Part shown: one piece after another, positions 30,562 to 40,832 of the stretch
Layout: the number at the start of each line of letters is the position of its first letter
How positions within the stretch are numbered: the stretch's first letter is position 1
From: Turritopsis dohrnii
Taxonomy: Eukaryota > Cnidaria > Hydrozoa > Anthoathecata > Oceaniidae
Assembly: GCA_027922465.2 (NCBI GenBank)
Contig: BQMF02000620.1
Span: 1-64,000 of the forward strand
Reading direction: 5' to 3'
Length of the DNA: 64,000 bases
Translations under genes and position numbers: made by a program
Notes under the pieces: model-generated
The model's database searches: none
What the model saw: only the letters and a program-made list of their open reading frames with translations
Told to the model about the DNA's origin: nothing

Positions 30562-32324
30562 ATGGCGGAACTTGAGCTGACAGTAGGCAGCGTAGAATCT
30601 TTTTTTGAAGATTTGTCCATTTTAGTAGATAACATTTGTCATAGGGAAACAAATGATTGTGATTTATTGTCCCTCAAAGAAAAAATAGATATATCACTTT
30701 CTTTCCTCAATTATCTCACCAATGCATTGCCAAGGTCAAGAGTGAAAGTATTTCCATTGCTACGTCAAATGGAAGTTTTTGCTGTGGAAATACAAAGATC
30801 ATTGTTAAATGCAGATGATCAAATTAGCATATATACGACAACAGTGTCAACAACTTCAATCCAAAGTCCAGGTAGACCTAAAATAAAAATTGATGAAGGT
30901 GTATTACTATATTTCAGACAATTAGGTTTTAATTGGAAGGAAATTAGTGAACTTTTGCTTGTTTCACGTTGGACTATTGCACGGAGAGTAACAGAGTTTG
31001 GACTGAATGATGTCACCGGATATTCAGATATTACTGATGAAGAACTCGATGATATCATTAATAATTTTCGTGGAACTCATGGTTTAGCTGCTGGCAGATC
31101 TATTGTCCTTGGACATCTTAAATCAGTAGGAATACGGGTCCAACAGCGACGAGTAACTGCGAGTCTTGCAAGAATCGATCCACAAGCTTCCCGTACACGT
31201 TGGGCAGTCTTAATTAAAAGAAGAAAATATTCTGTTCCGGCGCCAAATAGCCTTTGGCATATAGATGGGCATCACAGCCTTATAAATTGGGGTTTTGTCA
31301 TACATGGATGCATCGATGGCAATTCTCGTTTGATAACCTTCCTAAAATGCAGTTGTAATAATAGGAAAGAGACAGTGCTGACTTTGTTTGAGGAAGCCAT
31401 CAGTAATTTCGGAATACCGTCAAGAGTAAGAACTGACAAAGGCGGGGAAAATGTCTTAGTTTGGAGGAGAATGGAAGAGCTAAGAGGTATTGTTTATATT
31501 AATTCAAGTAAGCCATTTCTGCGTTAGATGTTGGATTAGCAACAATTAACAACAAACTAATGACCAACGACGAGTACTTCATTTTATGTGTCCTTGAATC
31601 AAGATTTCAATCTTTCGAAATGTTGTTTAGGTGAAAATCGGGGTAGTTTTTTAGCTGGGTCATCAGTTCATAACCAGCGAATTGAAAGGTTATGGAGAGA
31701 CGTATGGAATTACGTTTCTTGCAACTTCTACTACACATTCCAAGCTCTTGAAGAGCAAGGTAAAGTTTTAAGTCATGTGCATCTTATTTTAGCATCCAAA
31801 TATGAATATGGCATTCATTTTTTGCGATTGGGATCGTGAGGATTTAAATGTACTCCTTACCTCCTACCATGTTCATTGAAAATGCCCTACTTTTAGGTCT
31901 TCTACAGCTGGATAACCTGGTTCATATGTTCATCCTTCAATACATATACCTGCCCAGAATTAATCATGTAATAAAAAGTTTCGTCAATGGATGGAACGCT
32001 CATCCAGTAAGGTCTATGAAAAATTGGTCGCCGCGTAAAGTATGGTCAAACGGAATGTTGGATCTCAGAAACTCAAGGCTAAATCATGTTTCTGAATTTC
32101 AAAATGACGCCATCAGTCAAGAAGAATTACTTTGGTATGGTATGGACTGGTCATCACCATCACCAACAGATAATGGTTTATCAACGGTAGACGTTGTTGA
32201 AGTCGAATGTCCGTTAAGTAATGAAACTTACAATAGCCTCTCAGAAGAAATTGATCCATTGGCTATTTCTAATTCGTTTGGCACTGATCTTTACATGAGA
32301 GCATTGGAACTAGTTTCAAATTAG
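30562..32324 (+). CDS. DDE integrase-type transposase
   Basis: Three exons, 30562-31507, 31631-31759 and 31897-32324, with GT...AG junctions and matching phases, give 500 aa from ATG 30562 to TAG 32322-32324. Residues about 113-143 form a helix-turn-helix (FNWKEISELLLVSRWTIARR). The catalytic core follows, with D235 in WHIDGHH, D292 in RTDKGGEN and E334 in HNQRIERLWRDV, an RNase H-fold triad. A C-terminal region (FILQYIYLPRIN, WSPRKVW) follows. It should cut and join the ends of the host transposon. Related genes are abundant in fish and cnidarian genomes as uncharacterised integrase-core proteins. Splitting of the D-E interval by an intron is real here: the frame does not read through. Confidence 0.9.
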
Positions 32325-32906
32325 TTGTCTGTTCTGATGTATTTTCTTTGTTGATAAAAGATACTACGCACAACAAAATCAAAGGTAGTTTTAGATAAGG
32401 AAAAAGCGTTAAAAGCGTACAAGGTTTCTTTCAAGTCCACACTGCCGTGTGTAACAAAATATATTTCAACTGTATTGCATGAACAAAACATACAAGAAAA
32501 CAAAACATCAAAAAGAAACGAAAAACTTTGACGCATAAAGTAAGTAACAAAAATATAAACGTATAATATAAAAGTAGTCTAAACATTGACTATTATCTGT
32601 GATAATCTCCCGAGTTCGAAGAACACAAAAAAGTACTAATGTACTGATTTTTTATTGATATGTATTGTTTGTAAATTTGAGACAGGCTTCTATAAAGTTG
32701 AGTAATCTCATTTGGAATCTTTACTAAAGGCGTTTTCTGAAGATTTAAAGCTTGTAAAAACCAAAAATAACGATCAAAAAACAAAATCAAAAATAACGAA
32801 ACAGTAGCCTCCAAAAAACCTCTGTATACGTCAACAGTCTGGTGAGTTATATGGGATTCATAACATAATTGAAATTTAAGATCATTTTATGCCAGTTACT
32901 ATAGGT
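32325..32906. other. 3' ends of the two convergent transposon genes
   Basis: AT-rich gap of 582 bp between the integrase stop and the HECT stop. It should contain both 3' UTRs and polyadenylation sites; no exon is seen. Confidence 0.5.
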
Positions 32907-35356
32907 TCAAATGGAAGTAAAATGTGCCTTAGATAGGCATATAGCTGCTTGTAATGCATCCGAAAAAGCTTCATAATCATCAAGGATCGGACATTCCAGT
33001 TTAAATGTACATGTGCCACCAAAAAACCCATTGCGTTGACCAAATGAAACAGTAATTGGTTTTCTCGGTAAGAATTTACTTCCAGAAACGTACAACACAA
33101 AATTTTGAAGTACTTCTGAAGATGCCTCATTAATAAATTTTCTCAAAACATCCTTCCCAGCTTGTGGACTGTTTTCCTCATATTCAATCAAGTTAAATAG
33201 ATCCACTGAATTGTACTGGCTTTTCCCAGTGAACATTTCTTTATATAAATCCGGATGTGATATTAGTTGCTCCAATACATTTAGGACTTGCAAACCTTTT
33301 CTCAATTGGTCCATCACCACTTTTCTTTTGCTGAGAACAAAGTGCACCATGATAGACTGTGCAACCTGCATAGCATTATTTTTCTAAAATGAGTACAACT
33401 AAATGTATAATATCTACAATAAAATGTCTAGTCTAAACCTTTAGATATATTAAGACCTGAATAAAAACATCTTTCAATGGGAATCACTCAGCATTTCATA
33501 ACTTGGCGTTCAATTGTGTGGGTTTTTTTTAATGAGCAAAATGTTTTTAGAATAACATACACGTCTTTTTAACAAAGTCTATGTAAGTTTTCAAAAAAAA
33601 ATTCCCAGCCTCTTAATGATTTAGGCACCCTCTTGTAAAAGCAGCTGAGAGCAAAGACATAGCAGTAATATTGACAAGAAAAGTACTATACATAAAACAA
33701 TTTCCTTACAGTTAGTATACAATGTTGTTCGCATTCTTGCAAAATGTATTCCTCTTCTGAATCTAACTCTTTAAAATTACTTTCTTCACCAGACAACTGA
33801 AAATGAAAAAAAAAAAAATTATATATACAGTCTACAATATCTGTGATTAAACATTTGAACTTGAACTTTATTACCTTTTTTACAAAACTTTTAATCCTTG
33901 GATCATTTACATCATCAATACTTAATAATGGGATGCATCTTGTGATATCACCATAAGCCAAGTAGTAGTATATAGCGGGTGATAGACTGCCAATGCAAAA
34001 TCCAGTTTGAGCAATGCAATGAGCAAATATACGTCCAACCGTCTCCATCAGATCAGATCCAGCAATAGTCGGATCGTATGTAGGTATTTTATGACCTTTC
34101 TCACCAATAAACAATTGTGGAAAACCATCTCCACCATTTTCTAGATGCTCAAACAATTCAGAAAAAAACTGTCTAGTGACTCCACCTGTATCTACAGCCG
34201 GCTCATTGCTGTAACGTACCTTTAGCCTTTGAGTTGGTTCAAATTTTTCACTTTTATAAAAAGATAGGGCATCATCCAAAAAGTAGTCTCTGTCAATTTT
34301 TACCCGTGCAGCATCCTCTGAAATTTTAGAGCTTAAATAACATAGTGATTCATTCAATGTATTAAATGTTGGCGTCTTTGTTGGAATTTGCTGATCCAGT
34401 AAGTCTTTAACAAGATTTTCCATATCTTTTAATTTTTCAACATCACCTGTTCTTGATGATGATGGTCTTTCAGAATCAGTTACCATATTTGTAGACATGT
34501 TGTTGTTTACAGATGTGGAACATCTATAAAAATCATTATTATTATTACTTCTCTGAGCGTGTTTTGGAGATTGTGGTGAAGTTGGCATAAATGCAGGAAC
34601 ATCATCATCATCAGAAGTTTCTAAACTTTCAAGTGAAACCATCAAAGAAGTTGCATCAATACTTATAAGTCTGCAAAACAATTTTTTGCTTTGCCCAATT
34701 AAAGCCTTCAGTCTTGTACTGTTCCACTCTAATCCACTGGCAATAGATGAGTCACATATTGAACTCCTTTCATATTTTACAAACTCAAAGTCTGAATTTT
34801 TAATCAATGGTAATTTTGCTGAAAAAATATTCTTTAATTCTTGTCGAATTTGCTTTTCTGACTTGTTGGGCACCAAGTCAAACCACCAGCTTCCAACAAT
34901 CATAGAGTCATCAACTTTGTACTTAGATTTCTCTTTAAACTCATCATTTACATTAAGTAAAACAACTTCCAATGTTTTGGTTTTCTCCTTGGAAGAACCA
35001 ACACGAGGAACATGGCTATATGGTTTGAGTCTGTATGGGTGACCGGGTTGCCCGTTGCGTCGTGATGATTTCTCTGTTTTCCTTAACGGTCTGCTGACGA
35101 GATGAGGAGGTGGTACAACTTCCACTACTGCACCACGTTCAACTGTTGTTGATGGCGACTTTGTAAGGTTATCAGTATTCGAATTAATTTCCTCCACAGC
35201 AGAACTTGTTGCTGCTCGTATTAAATCTTGAGTCATACTATAAATATTACTACTTGATGAATTTAATCCAGTGCTCCTTCTTATTTCTTCTCTCACTAAT
35301 TGCCTAATTCTGTCTTCATCCTCCATTATTGCATGTGAAATATTTGCTACCTGCAT
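32907..35356 (-). CDS. HECT-type E3 ubiquitin ligase, transposon cargo
   Basis: Three exons on minus, 33875-35356, 33710-33796 and 32907-33365, all phase 0 with GT...AG, give 675 aa. The start is ATG 35356; ATG 35326 is an alternative. The first about 330 residues hold a basic segment (RNGQPGHPYRLKPYSHVPR), a conserved region around VGSWWFDLVPN and a Ser/Asn-rich linker. The HECT domain runs from about residue 365 to the end: RYSNEPAVDTGGVTRQFF near residue 390, then FVLYVSGSKFLP and the catalytic Cys, C642, in GGTCTFKLECP 33 residues from the C-terminus, as expected for the thioester cysteine. HECT ligases take ubiquitin onto this cysteine before passing it to substrates. The closest type I recognise is the G2E3-like group. 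The gene lies inside the transposon. Confidence 0.85.
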
Positions 35357-35589
35357 GCTTCATGTATGTCAACAACATTAATGATATAAATTACTGACCC
35401 GAATGAGATTTTTAGAAATACATTTGGTTGACCATATAATGTGAGAAAAAACGAAATATATCATGTACAACACAATATATTATGTTTGCATACAAATAAT
35501 GGTGTAAGAAAACATATACCATGTGATAGACACGCAAATATTATGTTAAAATTCGAAAATAGTATGTTTTTCAAAAAATATTTTACGTG

Positions 35590-35619
35590 TTAGAATATTG
35601 CTACATTTAAACAACCATA
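35590..35619 (-). repeat. right terminal inverted repeat
   Basis: Inverted partner of 30272-30301, ending CAACCATA and directly followed by target duplication ACAGAC (35620-35625). Polymerase coding sequence appears to resume immediately after it. Confidence 0.92.
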
Positions 35620-35796
35620 ACAGACAGATTTGATCAGAACGCGTACTTGAGGATTCATAAATTCATAAAAATCATGCTGAATAGTGAGTAATTCATGAGA
35701 AGTTTTTTCTCATGAAATCATGACGCAAAAGTGTACGCTTGAGTGATTTTAAGCTATCATAAATGAGCTGAAATCATGTTTTATTAATGTCATGTA

Positions 35797-36000
35797 TAGT
35801 GTGGTGGTTACAACGTAAAACTTGTAATCATGAGATCGCTAGTTCGATCTCCACTCGGTCTCTCACGTCCTGGTTGAAAAACTTGCATGAGTGCGCACTT
35901 CCCCGCAGTTGTGTTGGATATATCGCGGTTTGGGTAGACTTCGGTCTGGGTGATTAATCACGGTCAGGTTTCACTGGTCCACAGAGACATTCAGGTTACC
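35797..36000 (+). repeat. tRNA-derived SINE-like sequence
   Basis: A Pol III type-2 promoter layout is visible: A-box-like GTGGTGGTTACAACG at about 35800 and B-box-like AGTTCGATCTCC at about 35840, spaced as in a tRNA gene. A GC-richer body (CTGGTTGAAAAACTTGCATG, TTCGGTCTGGGTGATTAATC) follows. The tRNA part is degenerate. Boundaries are uncertain. Confidence 0.45.
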
Positions 36001-36007
36001 GTCAAAA

Positions 36008-36460
36008 TTGAAGCTGTTCAAGGAATTGTGTGCGACGAATTTAAACAGCCCAATGCATTCAGCAGCTTCTCATGGTGACATTGAGATCGTTAAACTCTGT
36101 ACGCAGTGGGGTGCAACCAATTTTGACCTAGCAATGAGAGGGGAAAGTGCAAATGGTCACATCGTGATTGTTAAATTGTGCAAGGAGTGGGGTGCGACGG
36201 AATTTAACTGGGCAATGTGGAGAGCAGCTTCCAATGGTGACATCGAGATAGTTAAATTGTTGAAGGAATGGGGTGCAAACTATTTTGATGGGGGCAATAT
36301 ATGAAGCAGCTGGTCACATCGACCTTGCGAAACTTTGCAAGGAGTAGGGTGCGACAGATTTTGATAAGGTAATGGAAGTAGCAGCTAAAAATGGTCATGT
36401 TGAGATTCTTAAATTATGCAACGAATGGAAGAAGGCGATGTAGCTCATTACTTTGCTTCC
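36008..36460 (+). pseudogene. ankyrin-repeat-like gene, interrupted
   Basis: At least four repeats of about 33 residues with the pattern GDIEIVKLCTQWGATNFD. The frame breaks near 36300 and there is a TAG near 36346, with repeats still recognisable to about 36440. A further piece (ANVETKIVKLCKE) lies at 43362-43400, beyond the LINE that split the gene. Ankyrin repeats bind proteins. Genes like this are frequent next to viral-type polymerases in cnidarian genomes, so it may have belonged to the same Maverick-like unit. Confidence 0.75.
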
Positions 36461-36676
36461 AATAATAAGTTCATGGTTGGAGTAAAACAGAATTATAATA
36501 AAAGGAGATGGATCAGCAAATCGTAGATGCTTTTAAAAATAGCTTTGAGAAGTGGGAAATCGAACGTTTGATGTAGTGGAGGGAAATAATTTTTTTTTTT
36601 TTAAAATCAGATATATATATAATAGTAATACAATTACATATTTATATATAAAATTATAACAATTTTATTTTCCTAT

Positions 36677-37702
36677 TTATTTCTCCATCATCGACTCTTC
36701 TGCGATAATTTTCAAGTCGGTAGCAGATAACGAATCTACCACTTGAATCCTTTTTCGTATCCCTCTTGATCCCCTGATACAAATGAGCTGCGATCTTAAC
36801 AGATTAAAACTGAGTTTTGTTCTTAACCAACTTTTAGTGACACTCGGCTGTTCCCTCTTTTTTTCAGCAAGCATTTCTGCGAGTCTGTTATAGAACAACT
36901 GACATTCCCTTGACATTCCTCCGAAACATGTGAATATCAGTGGTGTAAATGATCCTTGATCGACATGATTTATTCAGTTCACATAGCAGCGCTTTTTTTG
37001 TTGTTCGTTACTTCGATGAGCAGCTTTCAAGGTTTGGTTCAGGTAGACTTTGGCCGTTGGGTTGAAAACCTTTACGTCAAAATATGCCATCTGTCCCCTT
37101 ATCCAAAATCCTCGCGCTGCAACATCTACTCTCGCTTCGGTCGTTGTTATTGTTGACTTTGGTAGTTCTTCTCCAGTAAGTTCTTGCAGTACTGGCTCGG
37201 TTCTTACATCTCTGCATACTTCCGATAAAATTTCTGCGGTAAAATCCCTTACTTCGTTGTGTCTCAAAGTAACGAAACCTCCTTTTGGACAAGATAGTGC
37301 GTGTTCTACAGTGAGCGAGGCTCCGCATACACAATGTGTACTTAGCCTTTTTAACTGGATACCAAATCGAATATATACTGCGTCCCAAAACGATTGTTTG
37401 TCTAATAAGAAACCTTGCTGTTTTAATGGCAATACTGTCAACCACCTTGATGCTCCGTTTTCCAGGGATGCTTTTAGGGCTCTTAAACGTGTTGGATCAC
37501 TTGCTAAATTTTCTCTTATATATTGTAAATTTTCATTATTTTTTCTTGCTTTGTCGTTTTTCAGATCGTTTTTGTATTCCTGCGTAAGCAAGGAATACTT
37601 TGAAACCGTTCGTGTTTTTTTTTTGTTTTTTTTTTTTTCACTGTCCAAACCTAGACCGATTTTTGTCGATGGGAAATAGTCAGTCAAATCCTCTAAGTTC
37701 CA
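36677..37702 (-). pseudogene. LINE ORF, C-terminal CCHC and endonuclease part
   Basis: From 37702 the frame reads LEDLTDYFPSTK, a basic stretch and WLTVLPLKQQGFLLDKQ. The zinc motif CVCGASLTVEHALSC (Cys-x-Cys-x7-His-x4-Cys) follows. The endonuclease core has ARVDVAARGFW and AYFDVKVFNP, a PD-(D/E)xK-like arrangement. A TGA at 36974-36976 (after CYVN) interrupts the frame. The same frame continues with FTPLIFTCFGGMSRECQLFY and ends at TAA 36677-36679. The endonuclease normally nicks the target so that RT can prime on it. Confidence 0.85.
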
Positions 37703-37712
37703 AACTTACATT

Positions 37713-40700
37713 TTTTTTATGCTTTAAATATCTTAACTCACACTACATTCATTGTGTGCAAGTACTTTGCTTGAAAAGACTCTAAAGGTGTATAATATAA
37801 GCTCTACTGAAAGGAATAGTTGACATATGGCTAAATCGCAGATGCCAAGGTAGAAATGTTGTTTCACGTGAGTCTTATGCAACGTTCTTACGTTTTCCGT
37901 AGTTGTTTTAAAAATGGAAGCGAAGAAGCACGCGTAGATCTGAGAAAATTTCTTGGTTGAATATATGGATATAGAAGAGGTTATACGGCTGTCAAACTTA
38001 AAAGAATCAAGAACATTTATGATCCAAACTGATAATCTACGTGAAACTAATACTCTTAGTAGTTATTCCTGATAAATAAGCAGTTTTTGATGCTTCAAAT
38101 CAGATATGAACGACTACAAAAACGGTATGCTTACATCGATTTAAAAAAATGCGTAAGGTTTCTATTAGTCTTTTTCTAAATATAATACAATTTTCTATTT
38201 CATGTTCCTAGGTAAGCTACCCTGTTTTTATAAAGCTCTGGAATCTTGAAGCACAGCTCATCTTCCTCATCAGCTTATACCCATTTTATTAATCAATAGA
38301 TGACCACTTTTTTAATTGACTAGTCGAATTTAAAATATTGTATGATTCTAAAATTTGTATACTATCAAGCTGACGATAAAAAGGAAACACAGATATTTTT
38401 ATTATTTCGCAAGGCCAAGTAAAAGTTTTTATTATGAAGTTCAGGTACAAACAACATAAAGATTTTCATACTGTATAGTTTTAAAAGGAGTATTTTGAAA
38501 CGTCCACGGAAGAGTGTTCTCTAATGGATTTTTAAACTGACGGTGTTCCTTTTTAAGCTTGATCTCCGGCAAAATTTCTTAAGTCTCTTAACTTTTATGA
38601 TGCTCTCGGGAATGTAATTAAATGAATTCGAAGTTATTATATATTTCCCCATAGGGCGAAATATATGTTAAAACCGGCAGTTTCCTTCTTCTCCTCCTTC
38701 TTCTCCGTTCACTTTTATAGCCGCGGTTCAAAATGGAATTTTCGCCTAGCCGCAAAAGTAGATAAGAATAGTCTACAGTGAAGTAGCACGCCATGTTTTT
38801 TCAGTCAGTGCGAATGGGTTGTAGAAGATTTTTGTTTTTCCCACTAGCTTTTAAAATGATTCAAGAGAATTCAACGTTAAATGATGGAAATAAATCGTTT
38901 TAGTTCAGTATTGTCTTAAAAGGTTTCGTAAAAACCTTTGAAGAAACATGTAGAAAACAGAAAAATATTGTTTTGTTTTTATTTTGTTGATAACAAAAAT
39001 GCTATGTGTATGATGATGATGATTGGTAATTAAATGCTTGGAACATTGAAGCTGTGATTTCAGTGCAAAGGCGAAAATTCATTATCAATACAGGCTGAAT
39101 ATTTATTTTTATTTTACGTCCTGATATAATGTGAGCTGAAAACACATATATGATGTATATACAGCTATTAAAGGAAACCTTTTATGTGGAGAACAACCAG
39201 TTCAACCAGTTAATTCAGAACGTACATTAAAAAAAAACAGCAAGTAAAAATGTGATGTCGCATATGCAATAAGAACGTCAGAAAAACAATTGCGTATAAT
39301 ATTTTAGCAGACAAGATTGAGACACAATTAACTTGAAAGATTCTATGGTCGAAAAATGTTCTTCCCTAGATAGTCATTTAATCTGACAACAGAAACATAA
39401 TTTACTATGGATTAATTCCATGATCACCTATACTGTTTTGATACTGTATATATATATATATGATATTTTAGTAAAAAATTGGTATACTGTCAATTTTCCT
39501 TACACAAACAACAAACGTATATAAATTAAAGCATAATCCAACAAACAATCTGTAAATTAAATCAAGCCAGAACACGAACGTCTACTTTCAGCTTTGTAGT
39601 GATTTGGTATTGTATGTGTAGTCTATTTTCATTACCGAAATCTGTTTTTTTTTTCATTTGGGATTTACAATGGTCATTTTTATCAAATATATAATAAATA
39701 ATGGGTGTGCACATATTTTTTTGAACAGAGATGTTTATTCCGAATACTTGAATTTAATTTTATAAATTGTCACTTCTGTCCAAATTTGAAGTGCTAATTT
39801 GAAGTGCTTTTAAGTGCTTTTGATAGTTATTTGCTTATTCATTTATTTAAAATTTAAAAACGTAAAAATACATGACTTTAAGTTTCGCATATCACAATCA
39901 TCATCTATATTTTATACATCTGATGATTGTGATATGCATGAAACTTAAAGTCACGTATTTTTATGTTTTTAAATTTTAAATAAATGCATAATTTACTTGG
40001 ACTCTACCAACTGGTATTGAGTTCTTTGCCAATATCTTTCTTATGGTTATAGTTACTTGCTTATATGTCTAACTCAAAGTATCCTTTTCTTCTTTTGTAA
40101 ATCTGTATACAAATTTGATTGTAGTATAATGTTGTAAGATAGTTTTATCTGAGTTACAAAAAGCAAGTGCAAGTGTCTTCTGTTTAATTACATTGTTTTG
40201 TCGTGATTTTATGGTATAAAGGATGTCAAGCTTCTGCAACAATCATATGTTTATTATGCTTATGTTTATTAATCGCCTTACACATTGGTGCGGTTGTTTA
40301 TATTTAGTTGTTTAAGGGAAAGTATTACTCAGCAAAATTTATAAGAGCAACCTTATCATTTGACCATGAACATCTTCATTTCTTAATAAGTTCAAAATAA
40401 CCTCTTTTGTGGTATTAAATTCAATTCCAACCTGATTAGTAAGGACAACATTTTTATCTGAGTATGACATTGATGGTAGTTATTGTTATTACTTATTGAT
40501 ACATTTTTCTTATGGTTATCAATGTACACACAATAATTGACAAAAGTTTCGCAACTTTGGGGAAATATATAGTCGCATTTTTGCGAATCTTGTTACTTCT
40601 TAAGCACAGACTTTTCTTGACGCGACAAACTTTTTATTACTTAATTACTTCTTGAAGATTCTTTAGGGAATACAACTTTGAATTGAAATCTTTTTTAAAA

Positions 40701-40822
40701 AATCTCTAAATTGAAGCAAGTTTTATATGAGACAACAAAGTTTAATTGTTATCGTAGTTAAAAGGTAAAATGTAAAATACTGCAAACATCATTCTGCATT
40801 CTGCATATCGTTTTAAAGCGTG
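37713..40822. mobile_element. 3.1-kb non-coding insertion inside the LINE
   Basis: The LINE reading frame stops at about 40825 and resumes at about 37702. Near-identical 10-mers, AACTTACATT (37703-37712) and AACTAACATT (40823-40832), flank the interval and could be a target duplication with one later change. Nothing above 60 codons is open inside. It contains a long hairpin at 39840-39986. No clear terminal inverted repeats were found, so its class is unknown. Confidence 0.5.
39840..39986. repeat. long hairpin, about 65-bp arms
   Basis: The left arm 39840-39904 (CATTTATTTAAAATTTAAAA...) pairs with the right arm 39922-39986 with a few mismatches; the loop is about 17 bp. Both arms contain TGATTGTGATATG or its complement. 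Confidence 0.88.
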
Positions 40823-40832
40823 AACTAACATT

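Larger units (their letters stand above)
30272..35619. mobile_element. IS3EU-type DNA transposon carrying a DDE integrase and a HECT ligase
   Basis: Length 5,348 bp. The left end (30272-30301) reads TATGGTTGTT...AATATTCTAA; the right end (35590-35619) is its reverse complement with one mismatch (C/T at position 11). The host 6-mer ACAGAC flanks both sides (30266-30271 and 35620-35625). Looser inverted similarity continues for about 200 bp inward (for example TTATATGGTCAA with ATTGTGTT near 30440-30470 and 35430-35490). Two genes converge: integrase on plus (30562-32324) and HECT ligase on minus (35356-32907). TAT...ATA termini, an integrase-type DDE enzyme and a 6-bp duplication fit the IS3EU superfamily as I recall it. 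Both genes have all exons open, so the copy may be young. Confidence 0.85.

Noticed and set aside
31508..31527. Integrase ending at the TAG at 31525
   Set aside because: A GTAAGC donor at 31508 and in-phase exons carrying the catalytic Glu downstream show this is intron sequence.
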